From Costus lasius (lineage: Eukaryota > Streptophyta > Magnoliopsida > Zingiberales > Costaceae), in the NCBI GenBank assembly GCA_027563935.2, contig CM050448.1, positions 64,097,843-64,161,842 on the forward strand: a DNA stretch of 64,000 nt, read 5' to 3'. This document shows positions 52,136 through 62,868 of the stretch, piece after piece. The notes under the pieces are model-generated. The model made no database searches. It was not told the DNA's origin and saw only the letters and a program-made list of their open reading frames with translations. A program made the translations under genes and the position numbers. Every line of letters begins with the position of its first letter. Within the stretch, counting starts at the first letter, position 1.

Positions 52136-52883
52136 AGTGGAAGCACCTCTGGTCCTTTAACTTCTTTGCCCTTTTCTTCAGTACTTTAGTAGGACCTTTG
52201 GCACTACCCTTAGCATGTGCCTTTCCCTTATTCTTTATCTTCTTGGTCGCAGGGACCAAAAGAACAGAATTGGGTTTGGTCTTACCCATCTCACGCTCGG
52301 CTGTTTGGAGCATATTCAGTAGTTCCTCCCTTGTGCATTCAATCCGGTTCATGTTGAAGTTTACAATAAACGGACTGAAGCTAGTGGGCAGGGACTGCAG
52401 AATAAGATCCACCACCAGCTCGTTGTCTATGGTGTGTCTCAGTCTCCTGAGATGATCCACATTCCCAATTAACTTGAGAACATGGGGTCTCATTGGTGCA
52501 CTTTCAGACTTGCACCGAAAGACTGCTTTGGTAGTGTCATATCTCTCCGTTCTAGCCTGAGCCTGCAACATCAATTTCAAATGAGTAATCATCTGAAAAA
52601 TGTTCTGCTCCTCATATTGCACTTGAAGTTCAGGTGCCATAGTGACCAACATGAGACATGCTACCTCCAAAGAGTCATCCTGATGCTTCCTAAAAACATC
52701 CCTGTCTGCCGCTCGGGCATTAGGCGCTGGAGTCGCAGGAAGAGGCTGCTCAAGGACATAAAGCTTCTTTTCGAGCTTGAGGGCTGTCCTCAAGTTCCGA
52801 TGCCAGTCTATAAAGTTGGATCCAACCAACTTATCCTTATCTAAAAGGGATCGTAGTGTCAATCCGCCAGTGTTCGTAGCCAT
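52059..52883 (-). CDS. gag: Cop2-F Gag, full-length capsid, knuckle cysteine lost
   Basis: I start at ATG 52883 (MATNTGGLTLRSLLDKDKL), four bases after the TTGTAG acceptor-like site, as in E; the longer ORF begins in the leader. It shows all blocks found in Cop1 Gag: KLYVLE, LMLVTMAPEL, RTERYDTTKAVF, VLKLIGNVDHLRRL, LILQSLPTSFSPFIVNFNMNR, LLNML, then a Lys-rich stretch. The zinc knuckle CFHYGEQGHWRRDC has tyrosine in place of its second cysteine. E, G and H lack most of residues 115-215, so this copy records the ancestral arrangement. It ends in a frameshift into protease. Confidence 0.88.
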   Translation of the reverse strand: MATNTGGLTLRSLLDKDKLVGSNFIDWHRNLRTALKLEKKLYVLEQPLPATPAPNARAADRDVFRKHQDDSLEVACLMLVTMAPELQVQYEEQNIFQMITHLKLMLQAQARTERYDTTKAVFRCKSESAPMRPHVLKLIGNVDHLRRLRHTIDNELVVDLILQSLPTSFSPFIVNFNMNRIECTREELLNMLQTAEREMGKTKPNSVLLVPATKKIKNKGKAHAKGSAKGPTKVLKKRAKKLKDQRCFHYGEQGHWRRDCKQIQNEEKRLGLNF

Positions 52884-54057
52884 TGTTCTACAACAACCAA
52901 GAAACAACAGATTAGTATTACTTGAAGTCATTTAAACTGGACTTTTCTTAAATGACCATGGCTCCCACTATTTTAATCGAATTGACAACCCACAAAGTCA
53001 ATCGAAAAATTAAAGACTTCCTAGTGAGATGGGATCCTTATTCCACATGAGGCTTCGCGTCCCACGTGGGTGGGATGAGATGCACAAAGTAACCCATGCT
53101 TCCTAAGGTGGGCACGTCGGCCGATTACTCCAAGCAATTCCCCTTATTGAGATAGTCTAGGCATTTCATGTCCAGCGAGGGCTGGATACAGCATGAAACC
53201 CTAACCTCTCAATGATGCCTCTAGAGTTTCATCATGTGCCCAGCACATATGAAAATCTAGTCAAGTCCATTCCTAATCGTTATGCCTAGGGCCAACGAGT
53301 TTCCTTACGAAGGCGCGCCCGGTTAAAACGGACTGGGAAACCAATGCCACCACACACCTACTAAAGATAAGTGGGTGTGTCCCACGAGGGTGGGAAATAG
53401 TTCACAACACCACTGATCGATAGTTTGATGAGGGCTACGCATTAGACTACTAGACTTGATATTTTATTTGAGGGTTTTTTTTTTAGGTCTCATCAACTCT
53501 GTTTTATCTTATGCATGCAATCCTATAATGATAACATAATGATATAACATCACAGGCATGCTTTAGCAGATAATGAAAGCAGTGAAAGGATGATGTGATC
53601 ATGGCCCATTCAAGACATTGAACCAACCCATGCCAAAAGGTGGTTAACCTCTTGACCTAGGACTCAAGCCCCAAAACTAAACCTAGCCAAGCCGACCTCT
53701 AGCTCTATCTTCAAGGTTGGCTCCAACGTCCTCCTCTCCATGGTTTAGCTGACAAACCCTAGAGGTACTTTTAGAGAAACTCTAGAAGCACACTCCATGG
53801 TTCGACCAATGCCATGGTCTTCCTCCAAGGAAGATGCGCCATCTTGCAAGCAGCAAGAGGGATAGCTCACAAGCACAAGGCTTGGTCAAACCCTAACTTG
53901 CGCCCCTATGCAAGGATGCGCCACCTTTGATGAAGCTTGTTGCACCACCAAGCAAGGTGCGCCAGCTTCATGCATGCGCCATGCTCTAAGACAATGCGCC
54001 ACCCTAATCTTCTTCTTAGTTCAAAGCAAAAGAAAATTGGCACGCAAGCCTCACAAG
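52884..54057 (-). other. Cop2-F leader (no gene)
   Basis: TTGTAG acceptor (AG 52889-52888), TACTAAT at 52917-52911, hairpins at 53060-53075 (loop CCAC in the element sense) and 53380-53395 (loop CCTC). Ends CCTCACAAG at the Gyp-2 insertion; ACAAG is the likely target site. Confidence 0.78.
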
Positions 54058-55269
54058 TGATGACACCAAAATATATAGTAAATTTTGTGTCATATTTATG
54101 CCCTTTTTGTCAAATATTGCAGAATCTACTTTTTTCTGGTTTTTCATAATTTTCAGATAAAAAGGCCAATTTTTGATGGATTTTGAAAGATTTGAGCACA
54201 CCAATGAATTCCAAACGATGAGACAAATCTGCCAGTCAATTTTCATGCAAATCAGAGCTTTAGACGAAATTATGGCAGGGCCGTAATTCATATTACGGTA
54301 CCATAATTTTGAGTACTGCCATAATAACGGACCACTGCCATAATTTGCATCAGTTTTCATACAGAAAGTTTTACAAAAATTATGGCACTGCCGTAATCAT
54401 TTCCACGGTGCCGTATTTTGAAGTGATTTTTGACCAGAAAGAATTGGGTAAAATATGGTAGTACCGTAAAGTATTTCAAGATACAATAATTCTAGTTAGA
54501 TCATGTACAGATGACTTTAAGGAAATTACGGCACTACCGTAACAGAAACCACGGCCGTAATTCCTTTCCTGGCACGCGATTTTCATGGTCAAATTGAAGT
54601 CTGATTTTTGCGCGATCAATTGCGAATGATCCAAGCCCTTAAATTCAAAGCTGTAAGAAGGAAAAGGAGAGCCTTCAAGGAGGAGAACATGCCAAGGGTG
54701 AAAGCCCTAATTTTCATCCACTGTCAACAGAGCAATCGAGTTTTTCACCGCCGCCCTAGGTTTTGCCGCTGGGAAGCGTACAGTGCATCTCCGGTCGTGA
54801 AATTTGAGGGGAAGCTTCGCTTGGCAGAGGAGATGATACCCCAGAAGTTTCAGAGAGAAAGGATCTCGATCGGAGAAGAAATCAACGAAAGAGTGGGCGC
54901 CGGCACTGTTCATCGCGGATTCTTAGTGCAAATTACGGCTATAATTTCTATTACAGCCGTGCTGTAAAGTTTATTTCTCCTTTCTTTTGATTTCTAATCA
55001 ATCTAAACTATGATTTATTGTAATTCTTCCTCCATGCTAGCTTAAACATCATTTGGGACATGGGGTGTAATCCCCTTGATTCTATATGACTAGATAATCT
55101 TTATTTCGTCAGTATAATTTTGTTATGATAATTCTACTTATGTGATGATTGCCTATAACTCTCCATAGTTTTCTTATTATCATGCATGTTTTTAGAGTTT
55201 TCGCAATATGGACTGAAAGGTGATTTGCTTGAGAACTTGGAATCCTAAAATTGAATATTAGGAACTCAC
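54058..55269 (+). repeat. Gyp-2 LTR, first 1212 bp
   Basis: Begins TGATGACACCAAAA inside the F leader and aligns with about 27690-28975 of Gyp-1 with many differences. It has TTACGG/CCGTAA dyads at 54270-54570 and the CCCTAGG...GGGAAGCGTACAGTGCATC block near 54747-54795. It is cut by the G LTR at 55270 after GGAACTCAC. The rest of Gyp-2 is not in the window. Confidence 0.85.
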
Positions 55270-57359
55270 TGTTGGGAAACCCCGGGGATATTTTACAATT
55301 TTTCAGAGGTTTATGGACACAAATACATTGCGCAGCGGAAGAATATCCCTGAAATAGGCCAGTCCCAAAAACCCAGTGTAGATCGTTAAGTGAGAGAGTC
55401 GACACGATGTGATAGAAAATACCTTAATGCAAGGTGAGGTCGATGTCAACGTAGGCGCCCAAGTGTGCGCCCTCTGCAGTCTCACACACACGGATTGCTC
55501 AAGTCCTCTTCTTCCAAGCCTTGGGGAGATCACCACTTCACTTGCGCTACCTTCTAGAGAAGTTGCGCCAAGGAGGAAGAGGAGAGAAGACAAGCCACCA
55601 AGCTCCAAAGCTCCAAGCGCCAAAAGGAAAGGAGGAAGGGTGCTTACGGCTAGGGTATGGAAGGTGTTCGCCCAAGCCTTCTTTGTTCTCGCCCTCAAGA
55701 GCTAGAACTCGCCTCCTCTCTTGATGACGCCTCCAATGAATAATTATCTTGAGAGGGGCGGCTTGGGGTGTTATTTATAGGGCAAGGGGCGGCTTAATGT
55801 GTGGCCACCATTCAAATTGAATGTGCGGCTAGGAGAGATTTTAGGGAGTTAAGTCCTAGTCCATTAGGACTTATTTTGGGCAGTTAGATCATGTCCTAAT
55901 CCAATTAGGACTCTCATGAACGGTTTGATCATGTGGGCGGTTTGATCAAGTTTAATTCCTAATCTAATTAGGATTTGATCAAGCCCAAGTCCTAATCCAA
56001 CTAGGACTTTCAATGGGCGGTTTGAACAAGTCCTAATCCAATTAGGATTTGATTATTTATTTAATTAATTGAATCCTAATCCAATTAGGACTCTAATTAA
56101 TTCAAATAAATCAGCCCATTAAACCTCATAAATTAGGACTCTAATTAATTCAAATAATTAGTCCCAAGATTAATTTCAAACCTCTTGATGGATAGGCGCT
56201 AACCCTAGTCTAACTAGGGTTAAGCACACGCCATGCACACGCCATCCCTTTTCTCCTCCTTAACCCCATTAAGCCCAACTTATCAATGGGCCCAGCCCAA
56301 TGTCCATTATTCATGTTAACCAAGCCCACAGATCCAATCCAAATTTAACCCTAGGTCAAATTGAGCTAACCATGGTTAATATGCCGTAAATGGAAGTTGG
56401 CCCCAATAAATTTCTTCCATCTCATCAGGCCCGTTGGCGCTGATGAAATCTCTAAAATAGATCCAAGTTATCGAATAACTCGATGATAAGGCTTCCCGAT
56501 CAATACAAGAACTCAAGTATCAAGGTGTGAGACCCTGTAGGTTCCTCTGACGTTGGTAGTGCTGACCTAAAGTCATCATAAGCAGTGAGTGGCACCTAGC
56601 AGTGCATCGCTGCTACCCAAGTCATTGGAATGGATATCGACATCGACATCCCCATCATCGTAATCAGGTACAGATGCATTACAGTTTCTTTGCCGTACTG
56701 ATATCCGATTGGACAAGTGTGTCACCACTTGTTTATATCCAATCTCATGGCTATGACTAAATCAGGTCTAACCTCGGTATAGCCATACACTTTCAGTCAT
56801 AGAACCATAGAGGAGCTCCATGGATATCATGCTTCCCTTAGGAAGGGGCAAATCCTATGTCTGTGCATTGACCTTCTCATATGGGTCGTGACATGCCCAA
56901 TGACAACCATTATTACCTCCCAACTACGGCAATGTGTTAGGTTATATCAAAGCATATCCCTGACCACATAGAATGGCCAATGACCTTAAGTCAAGGGATC
57001 AATGCATCTCCTATCACTTGTGAGGATAACTCGTGACACCAAGTCATTGCCTCATAGCAGGTCGGTCCAGTATATCTACCACTGATATACCCATATGCCT
57101 GCGTTAGCACCTCGTGCCTAACCAGCCCATATACCAGTCTTACAAGTACCATAGCTATCCCATATCCACTTAGGTACATTGACTAGGGACAATAGTTTGA
57201 GCACAGATCCAATCTATCTCCAGGGATATTATCATATAAGTACATGTTCGCAGATGTAAACAAATAATGATAACGACAATGCCAGTATGATATAAATATC
57301 AATGTCAAGTAGTACAAGTAACGGACCAGAATTAGGTCCTTAGGGCATATACACCAACA
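55270..57359 (-). repeat. Cop2-G 3' LTR, 2090 bp
   Basis: TGTTGGGAAACC to CACCAACA. The variable middle has an array of TCCTAATCCAATTAGGA palindromes (55850-56150). The shared palindrome is GTATAGCCATAC (56777-56788), one base off. The element-sense donor AAG|GTATTT is at 55423/55422. Confidence 0.92.
55850..56150. repeat. AGTCCTAATCCAATTAGGACT palindrome array in the G LTR
   Basis: About seven copies of an imperfect 19-21-bp palindrome, near 55854, 55890, 55951, 55989, 56028, 56067 and 56130, with 35-60 bp spacing. Not in the E, F or J LTRs, but present inverted in K (63850-64000). Confidence 0.8.
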
Positions 57360-57374
57360 ATCTCCCACTTTCAC

Positions 57375-58108
57375 TAAGACCTAGAGGTTGAGAAATCTTA
57401 ACCCCATATCTCTAGCGTGACCATCATGCTTCTGCTGTGCCAAAGCCTTGGTCAATGGGTCTGCAAGATTGTTCTCTGTGTCAACTCTGCTAATCTTGAC
57501 ATCACCTTTGTCTATTATATCTCTGATCAGGTGAAATCTCCTGAGTATGTGTTTGGATTTTTGATGAGACTGTGGTTCCTTGGCTTATGCAATTGCTCCA
57601 TTGTTATCTCAATAGATTTCAATGGGATCCACTGCACTTGGAACCACCTGAAGTTCATAAATGAACCTCCTAATCCAAACGGCTTCTTTGGCTGCCTCAG
57701 AAGCGGCCACATACTCAGCTACGGTTGTAGAATCAGCTATGGTGGATTGCTTGAAGCTCTTCCAGCATACAGCGCCTCCATTTATCTTGAACACTTAGCC
57801 GGCCTGCGAACTGAAGTCGTTAGGGTCAAACTGGAAAGACACATCAGTGTAGCCCTGCATACTGAGCTCTTCTTGTCCCCCATAGACCAATAACAAATCC
57901 TTAGTTCTTCTCAGATACTTTAGGATGTTCTTCACAGCCACCCAATGCTGTACTCTAGGATTGGATTGGTATCGGCTGTTATGCTTACAGCAAAAGCCAC
58001 ATCTGGTCTAGTACACAACATTGCATACATGATCGATCCTACTGCCGAAGCATAGGGCACTCGACTCATGTCATCCCTCTCAGCCTGTGTGGTGGGACAC
58101 TGGCTCTT
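57375..58108 (-). pseudogene. pol: Cop2-G RNase H and RT C-terminus, many breaks
   Basis: Remnants include LADPLTKAL at the left end, FKINGGAVCWKSFKQSTIADSTT (57794-57609) and the PYASAVGSIMYAMLCT stretch. Stops at Y*DNNG and after TL (58109), and a one-base loss near 57979, are visible against E. Confidence 0.83.
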
Positions 58109-59275
58109 TCAGAGAGTAAGGCCAAGTCTCACTGGAAGGTACCCTTTCTTGGATTGCTCCAAGCGAAACCTCTCCAAGACCTTATCAATGTATGTACTCT
58201 GACTAAGGGCTAGGAGCTTCTTGGATCTATCCCTGTAGATCCTCACGCCTAGGATATAGGCGGCCTCCCCTAAGTCTTTCATCTCAAAACACTTCCCTAA
58301 CCATGTCTTCACAGCTTGAAGACTAGGGATGTCATTCCCAATGAGTAGTATGTCATCGACATACAAGACTAGAAAAGTCACTAAGCTCCCACTGAATTTT
58401 CTGTATACACAGGCGTCATCTTCGTTTTTGATAAAGCCATAATCTCTCACAGCTTCATCAAATCGAAGATTCCAACTTCGAGATACTTGCTTTAATTCAT
58501 AGATGGATCTCTTTAGCCTGCAGACCTTATTGGCCTCTACAGGATGGACGAAGCCATCAAGTTGTGTCATATACACATTCTCAGCTAGCTTCCCATTAAG
58601 GAAAGCTGTCTTCACATCCATTTGCCATATCTCGTAATCATGATATGCAGCTATAGCAAGCATAATTCGAATGGATTTGAACATGGCAACTGGCGAGAAG
58701 GTTTCATCATAATCCACCCCGTGGATTTGTTTGAATCCCTTAGCCACTAGTCTACCTTTATAGGTAACTATGTTGCCATCCATGTCTGTCTTCCTCTTGA
58801 AGACCCATTTACACCCTATGGGCTTTACCCCATCAGGTAACTCAACCAAATCCCAGACTTGGTTAGCTGACATGGAATCCATCTCGGATCGCATGGCCTC
58901 AAGCCATCTCTCAGAGTCCGGTCCACTGACCGCCTCATCATAAGTCCTGGATTCATCCTCAATGATGAAGATCCCATCATGTTGGGTCGGCAGCGACCCA
59001 TACCTCTCAGGTGCATGACGAATTCTCCCAGACCTACGTGGGGCCTGTGTCTGAGCCTCAGGTTGCCTAGCAACTGGTACAGGTGGCTCAGGTTCCATCT
59101 CTGTGTCTTGTGGTTGCACTTGAACTTCATCCAAGTCAAACTTCCTCCCACTAACTTTTTTTTTGAGAAATTCTTTCTCTAGAAAGACAGCACCCCCGAG
59201 CAACAAAAACTTTGTTCTCGGTGGGAACATAGAAGTAGTAACCCTTAGTTTCCTTAGGGTACCCCACAAACACAC
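58109..59275 (-). CDS. pol: Cop2-G integrase tail and RT, 388 residues open
   Basis: The first 27 residues are out of frame with the family; a C insertion near 59205 brings back AVFLEKEFL. Then come the linker with the basic RRSGRIRHAPERYGSLPT block, SGPDSERWLEAMRSEMDSMSANQVWDLVELP, RT motifs GRLVAKGFKQIHGVDYDETFSPV, MDVKTAFLNGKL, YELKQVSRSWN (changed from YGLKQAS) and catalytic FLVLYVDDILLIGND. It ends at TGA 58109-58111 where E has serine TCA. Not functional as a whole, but RT core residues are kept. Confidence 0.88.
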   Translation of the reverse strand: MCLWGTLRKLRVTTSMFPPRTKFLLLGGAVFLEKEFLKKKVSGRKFDLDEVQVQPQDTEMEPEPPVPVARQPEAQTQAPRRSGRIRHAPERYGSLPTQHDGIFIIEDESRTYDEAVSGPDSERWLEAMRSEMDSMSANQVWDLVELPDGVKPIGCKWVFKRKTDMDGNIVTYKGRLVAKGFKQIHGVDYDETFSPVAMFKSIRIMLAIAAYHDYEIWQMDVKTAFLNGKLAENVYMTQLDGFVHPVEANKVCRLKRSIYELKQVSRSWNLRFDEAVRDYGFIKNEDDACVYRKFSGSLVTFLVLYVDDILLIGNDIPSLQAVKTWLGKCFEMKDLGEAAYILGVRIYRDRSKKLLALSQSTYIDKVLERFRLEQSKKGYLPVRLGLTL

Positions 59276-59455
59276 ATTTATCAGATCTAGGTTCTAGCTT
59301 GCTAGAATCCTGACGCTTGTCATATGCCTCACATCCCAGATCTTGATAAAAGATAGATTAGGGCGTCTCCCACTCCACACCTCGTATGGAATCTTTGAGA
59401 CACTCTAAGATGGAATGTTATTCGGTATCAAAGAAGCTGTCTCCAGTGCATGTCC

Positions 59456-60757
59456 TCAGAATGAGGGAGGTAGAGTTGTATGACTCATCATAGATCGAAC
59501 CATGTCCAACAAAGTTTGATTTCTCCTTTCAGACACACCATTCCATTGGGGTGTTCCAGGACCAGTGAGTTGGGATAAAATCCCACACTCTTTCAGATAG
59601 TCAAGAAACTCACCACTCAGGTACTCTCCACCACGATCTGATCGAAGAGCCTTAATGGATCTACCAAGCTGGTTCTCTACTTCATTCTTGAACTCTTTTA
59701 ATTTCTCAAAGGATTTAGATTTATGTCTCATCAAGTAGATATAATCATACCTACTGAAATCATCAGTAAAGGTAATGAAGTAGCTGTGTCCTCCTTTGGC
59801 TTGTTTATTGAATGGCCCACACACATCGCTATGTATGAGATCCAACAAACCTCCTACCCTTTCACCTGTCTTGGTGAAAGGCGCCTTTGTCATTTTCCCT
59901 AACAAACAAGGCTCACATGTATCAAATTCCTCTAAAGAACTTGAACCTAGCAACCCATCTGCATGGAGTTGTTGAATGCGATTCTTGTTTATATGGGCTA
60001 ATCGACAATGCCATAGGAAAGCACTAACAGAACCACTCAGTTTGGTCCTTTTATTATTTATGTTACAAATAGAGTTATCCATGTCCAACACATATAGACT
60101 ATTGCATAAAGTACACTTTCCATAGAACATATTTGCAAGTGAAAAAGAACAATAGTTCTTATTTATTACAAACTTAAATCCTTTCTTTGCCAAGCAAGGA
60201 ATGGATATAATGTTCTTAGTAAGCGAAGGTACATAATAGCAATTATCTGACTCTAATAGAAGTCCAGAAGGCAGGGAGAGAATCAAAATTCCTACAGCAA
60301 CAACAGCAACCTGTGCCCCGTTTCCAACTCGTAGGTCAATCTCTCCAGGCTGCACTAAACTACTTTTCTTGAGCCCCTGCATATTTATACAAATATGAGC
60401 TCCACATGTGGTATCCAATACCCATGACATAGAAGTAGAAAGGTTGACTTCTGTAACATAAATACCTGAGCTTGAAGATGAAGCCTTGCCTCTCTTTTTC
60501 TCATTCTGAAGCTGCACCATGTCCTTTAACATGTGAGGTGGTCCTCCACATGAATAGCACTTGTTATTCCTGATCCTTTCCATCTTTAATTTCAGTTCCT
60601 TGGTTAAGCCTTTTGGCTCAACATACTGAATATTAACTTTAGGAGGATTGAGCCTAACCAATTCATCAAAGAGCTGCTTTAGATTAGTAATAATCTCTGA
60701 AGCACTCTTTAATTCATATTGCCCTCGAAGCTTGGGAGACATGTTGGTTAGCATCAA
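59456..60757 (-). CDS. gag-pol: Cop2-G shortened Gag, protease and integrase core, 433 residues open
   Basis: Begins after a TAA that replaces the CAA codon seen in E. Gag shows the shortened form: after SASEIITNLKQLF comes the spacer LVRLNPPKVNIQYVEP and the knuckle CYSCGGPPHMLKDM, again with Met instead of the last Cys. Then protease WVLDTTCGAHIC, LWHCRLAHINKNRI, IHSDVCGP, LRSDRGGEY, and GVSERRNQT near the end. The stop 59456-59458 is TGA in place of TGG. Between 59455 and 59276 the integrase continues with a one-base loss near 59335. Confidence 0.88.
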   Translation of the reverse strand: MMLTNMSPKLRGQYELKSASEIITNLKQLFDELVRLNPPKVNIQYVEPKGLTKELKLKMERIRNNKCYSCGGPPHMLKDMVQLQNEKKRGKASSSSSGIYVTEVNLSTSMSWVLDTTCGAHICINMQGLKKSSLVQPGEIDLRVGNGAQVAVVAVGILILSLPSGLLLESDNCYYVPSLTKNIISIPCLAKKGFKFVINKNYCSFSLANMFYGKCTLCNSLYVLDMDNSICNINNKRTKLSGSVSAFLWHCRLAHINKNRIQQLHADGLLGSSSLEEFDTCEPCLLGKMTKAPFTKTGERVGGLLDLIHSDVCGPFNKQAKGGHSYFITFTDDFSRYDYIYLMRHKSKSFEKLKEFKNEVENQLGRSIKALRSDRGGEYLSGEFLDYLKECGILSQLTGPGTPQWNGVSERRNQTLLDMVRSMMSHTTLPPSF

Positions 60758-60930
60758 TTATGAAACCTCCAAAGTATCAGCCTGATGCTTATCATAAGCA
60801 TCCTTCTCAGCCGCTGAGGCCGAGCATGGAAGTGACTCAGGAACAGGTCGCTCAAGGCCATAGAGCTTCCTCTCGAGCTTGAGCACGATTCTCAAGCTTG
60901 AGTACAACAATCAAGAAACAGCAGATTAGT

Positions 60931-61812
60931 ACACAACATTGCATACATGATCGATCCTACTTCCGAAGCATAGGGTACTCGACTCATGTCATCCCTCTCA
61001 GCCTGTGTGGTGGGACACTGGCTCTTTGAGAGAGTAAGGCCATGTCTCACTGGAAGGTACCCTTTCTTGGATTGCTCCAAGCTAAACCTCTCCAGGACCT
61101 TATCAATGTATGTACTCTGACTAAGGGCTAGGAACTTATTGGATCTATCCCTATAGATCCTCACGCCTAGGATATAGGCGGCCACCCCTAAGTCTTTCAT
61201 CTCAAAACACTTCCCTAACTATGTCTTCACAGCTTGAAGACTAGGGATGTCGTTCCCGATGAGCAGTACGTCATCGACATACAAGACCAGAAAAGTCACC
61301 AAGCTCCCACTGAATTTTCTGTATACACAGGCGTCATCTTCGCTTTTAATAAAGCCATAATCTCTCACAGCTTCATCAAATCAAAGATTCCAACTACGAG
61401 ATGCTTGCTTTAATCCATAGATGGTTCTCTTTAGCCTGCAGACCTTATTGGCCTTTGTAGGATGGACGAAGCCATCAGGTTGTGTCATATACACATCCTC
61501 AGCTAGCTTCCCATTAAGGAAAGCTGTCTTCACATCCATCTGCCATATTTCGTAATCATGATATGCAGCTATAGCAAGCATAATCCGAATGGATTTGAAC
61601 ATGGAAACTAGTGAGAAGGTTTCATCATAATCCACCCCGTGGATTTGTTTGAATCCCTTAGCCACTAGTCTACCTTTATAGGTAACTATGTTGCCATCCA
61701 TGTCTGTCTTCCTCTTGAAGACCCATTTACACCTTATGGGCTTTACCCCATCAGGTAACTCAACCAAATCCCAGACTTGGTTAGCTGATATGGAATCCAT
61801 CTCGGATCGCAT
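60931..61812 (-). pseudogene. pol: Cop2-H RT, two internal stops
   Basis: 61812-61381 encodes MRSEMDSISANQVWDLVELP through YGLKQASRSWNL and ends at TGA for a former CGA. The YVDD region follows (codons near 61270), a TAG replaces the tryptophan of KTWLGKCFEMKDL, and 61200-60931 encodes MKDLGVAAYILGVRIYRD to SIMYAMLCT. The last residues of that ORF (NLLFLDCC) are G leader sequence. Confidence 0.85.
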
Positions 61813-62486
61813 GGCCTCATGCCATCTCTCAGAGTCCGGTCCACTAACTGCCTTATCATAAGTCCTGGGTTCATCCTCATGAAGATCCCGTCATGTTGGG
61901 TCAGCAGGGACCCATACCTCTCAGGTGCATGACGAATTCTCCTAGACCTACGTGGGGCTTGTGTCTGAGCCTCAGGTTGCCTAGCAACTGGTACAGGTGG
62001 CTCAAGTTCTATCTCTATGTCTTGTGGTTGCACTTGGACCTCATCCAAGTCAAACTTCCTCCCACCAACTTCTTTCATGAGAAATTCTTTCTCTAGAACG
62101 ATAGCACCCTGTGCAACAAAAACTTTGTTCTCGGTGGGAACATAGAAGTAGTAACCCTTAGTTTCCTTAGGGTACCCCACAAACACACATTTATCAAATC
62201 TAGGTTCTAGCTTGCTAGAATCCTGATGCTTGACATATGCCTCGCATCCCCAGATCTTGACAAAAGATAGATTAGGGCATCTCCCACTCCATATCTTGTA
62301 TGGAATCTTTGAGACACTCTTAAATGGAACGTTATTCAGTATCAGTGAAGTTGTCTCTAGTGCATGTCCCCAGAATGAGGGAGGTAGAGTTGCTTGACTC
62401 ATCATACATCGAACCATGTCCAACAGAGTTCGATTTCTCCTTTCAGACACACCATTCAATTGGAGTGAGTTGGGATAGAATCCCAC
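61743..62486 (-). pseudogene. pol: Cop2-H integrase C-terminal part and linker
   Basis: Starts near a deletion of the TPPGTPQW segment, then NGVSERRNRTLLDMV (catalytic Glu), PPSFWGHALET, SKLEPRFDKCVFVGYPKETKGYYFY and the RRSRRIRHAPERYGSLL linker. A 4-bp loss near 61880 shifts the frame after HDGIF. The open segment overlaps the RT frame by 70 bp only because of that shift. Confidence 0.85.
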
Positions 62487-62580
62487 ACTCTTTTAGATAG
62501 TTAAGGAACTCACGACTCAGGTACTCTCCACCACGATCTGATCGAAGAGCCTTAATGGATCTACCAAGCTGGTTCTCTAC

Positions 62581-62853
62581 TTATTTCTTGAATTCCTTGA
62601 ATTTCTCAAAGGATTCAGAGTTATGTCTCATCAAGTAGTCATAACCATACCTACTGAAATCATCAGTAAAGGTAATGAAGTAGTTGTGTCCTCCTTTGGC
62701 TTGTTTATTGAATGGTCCACACACATCACTGTGTATAAGGTCCAATAAACCTACTGCCCTCTCACTTGTCTTGGTGAAGGGTGCCTTTGTCATTTTCCCT
62801 AATAAACAAGGCTCACAAATATCAAATTCCTCCAAGGAACTTGAATCTAACAA
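62581..62853 (-). pseudogene. pol: Cop2-H integrase N-terminal part
   Basis: CEPCLLGKMTKAPF zinc segment, LIHSDVCGPF (first catalytic Asp), FITFTDDFSRYGYDYLM; ends at TAA in FKK*VENQLGRS. LRSDRGGEYLS follows in sequence near 62545-62513. Confidence 0.85.
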
Positions 62854-62868
62854 TCCATTTGCATGGAG

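Larger units (their letters stand above)
47095..54057 (-). mobile_element. Cop2-F, old copia element with full-length Gag, leader cut by Gyp-2
   Basis: 3' LTR 47095-49020, polypurine tract 49021-49035, Pol, Gag and leader on the minus strand. Its 5' LTR is not seen; the leader stops at 54057 where the Gyp-2 LTR begins. Many stops make it older than E. Unlike E, G and H it keeps the whole capsid region. Confidence 0.9.
55270..60930 (-). mobile_element. Cop2-G, 3' LTR and broken Gag-Pol, fused to H
   Basis: 3' LTR 55270-57359, polypurine tract 57360-57374 (one T change), RNase H to Gag on the minus strand. The Gag start and about 33 codons are deleted near 60896. The leader fragment (TTTCTTG...AATCTGCTG) joins the RT of H near 60930. 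Confidence 0.88.
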
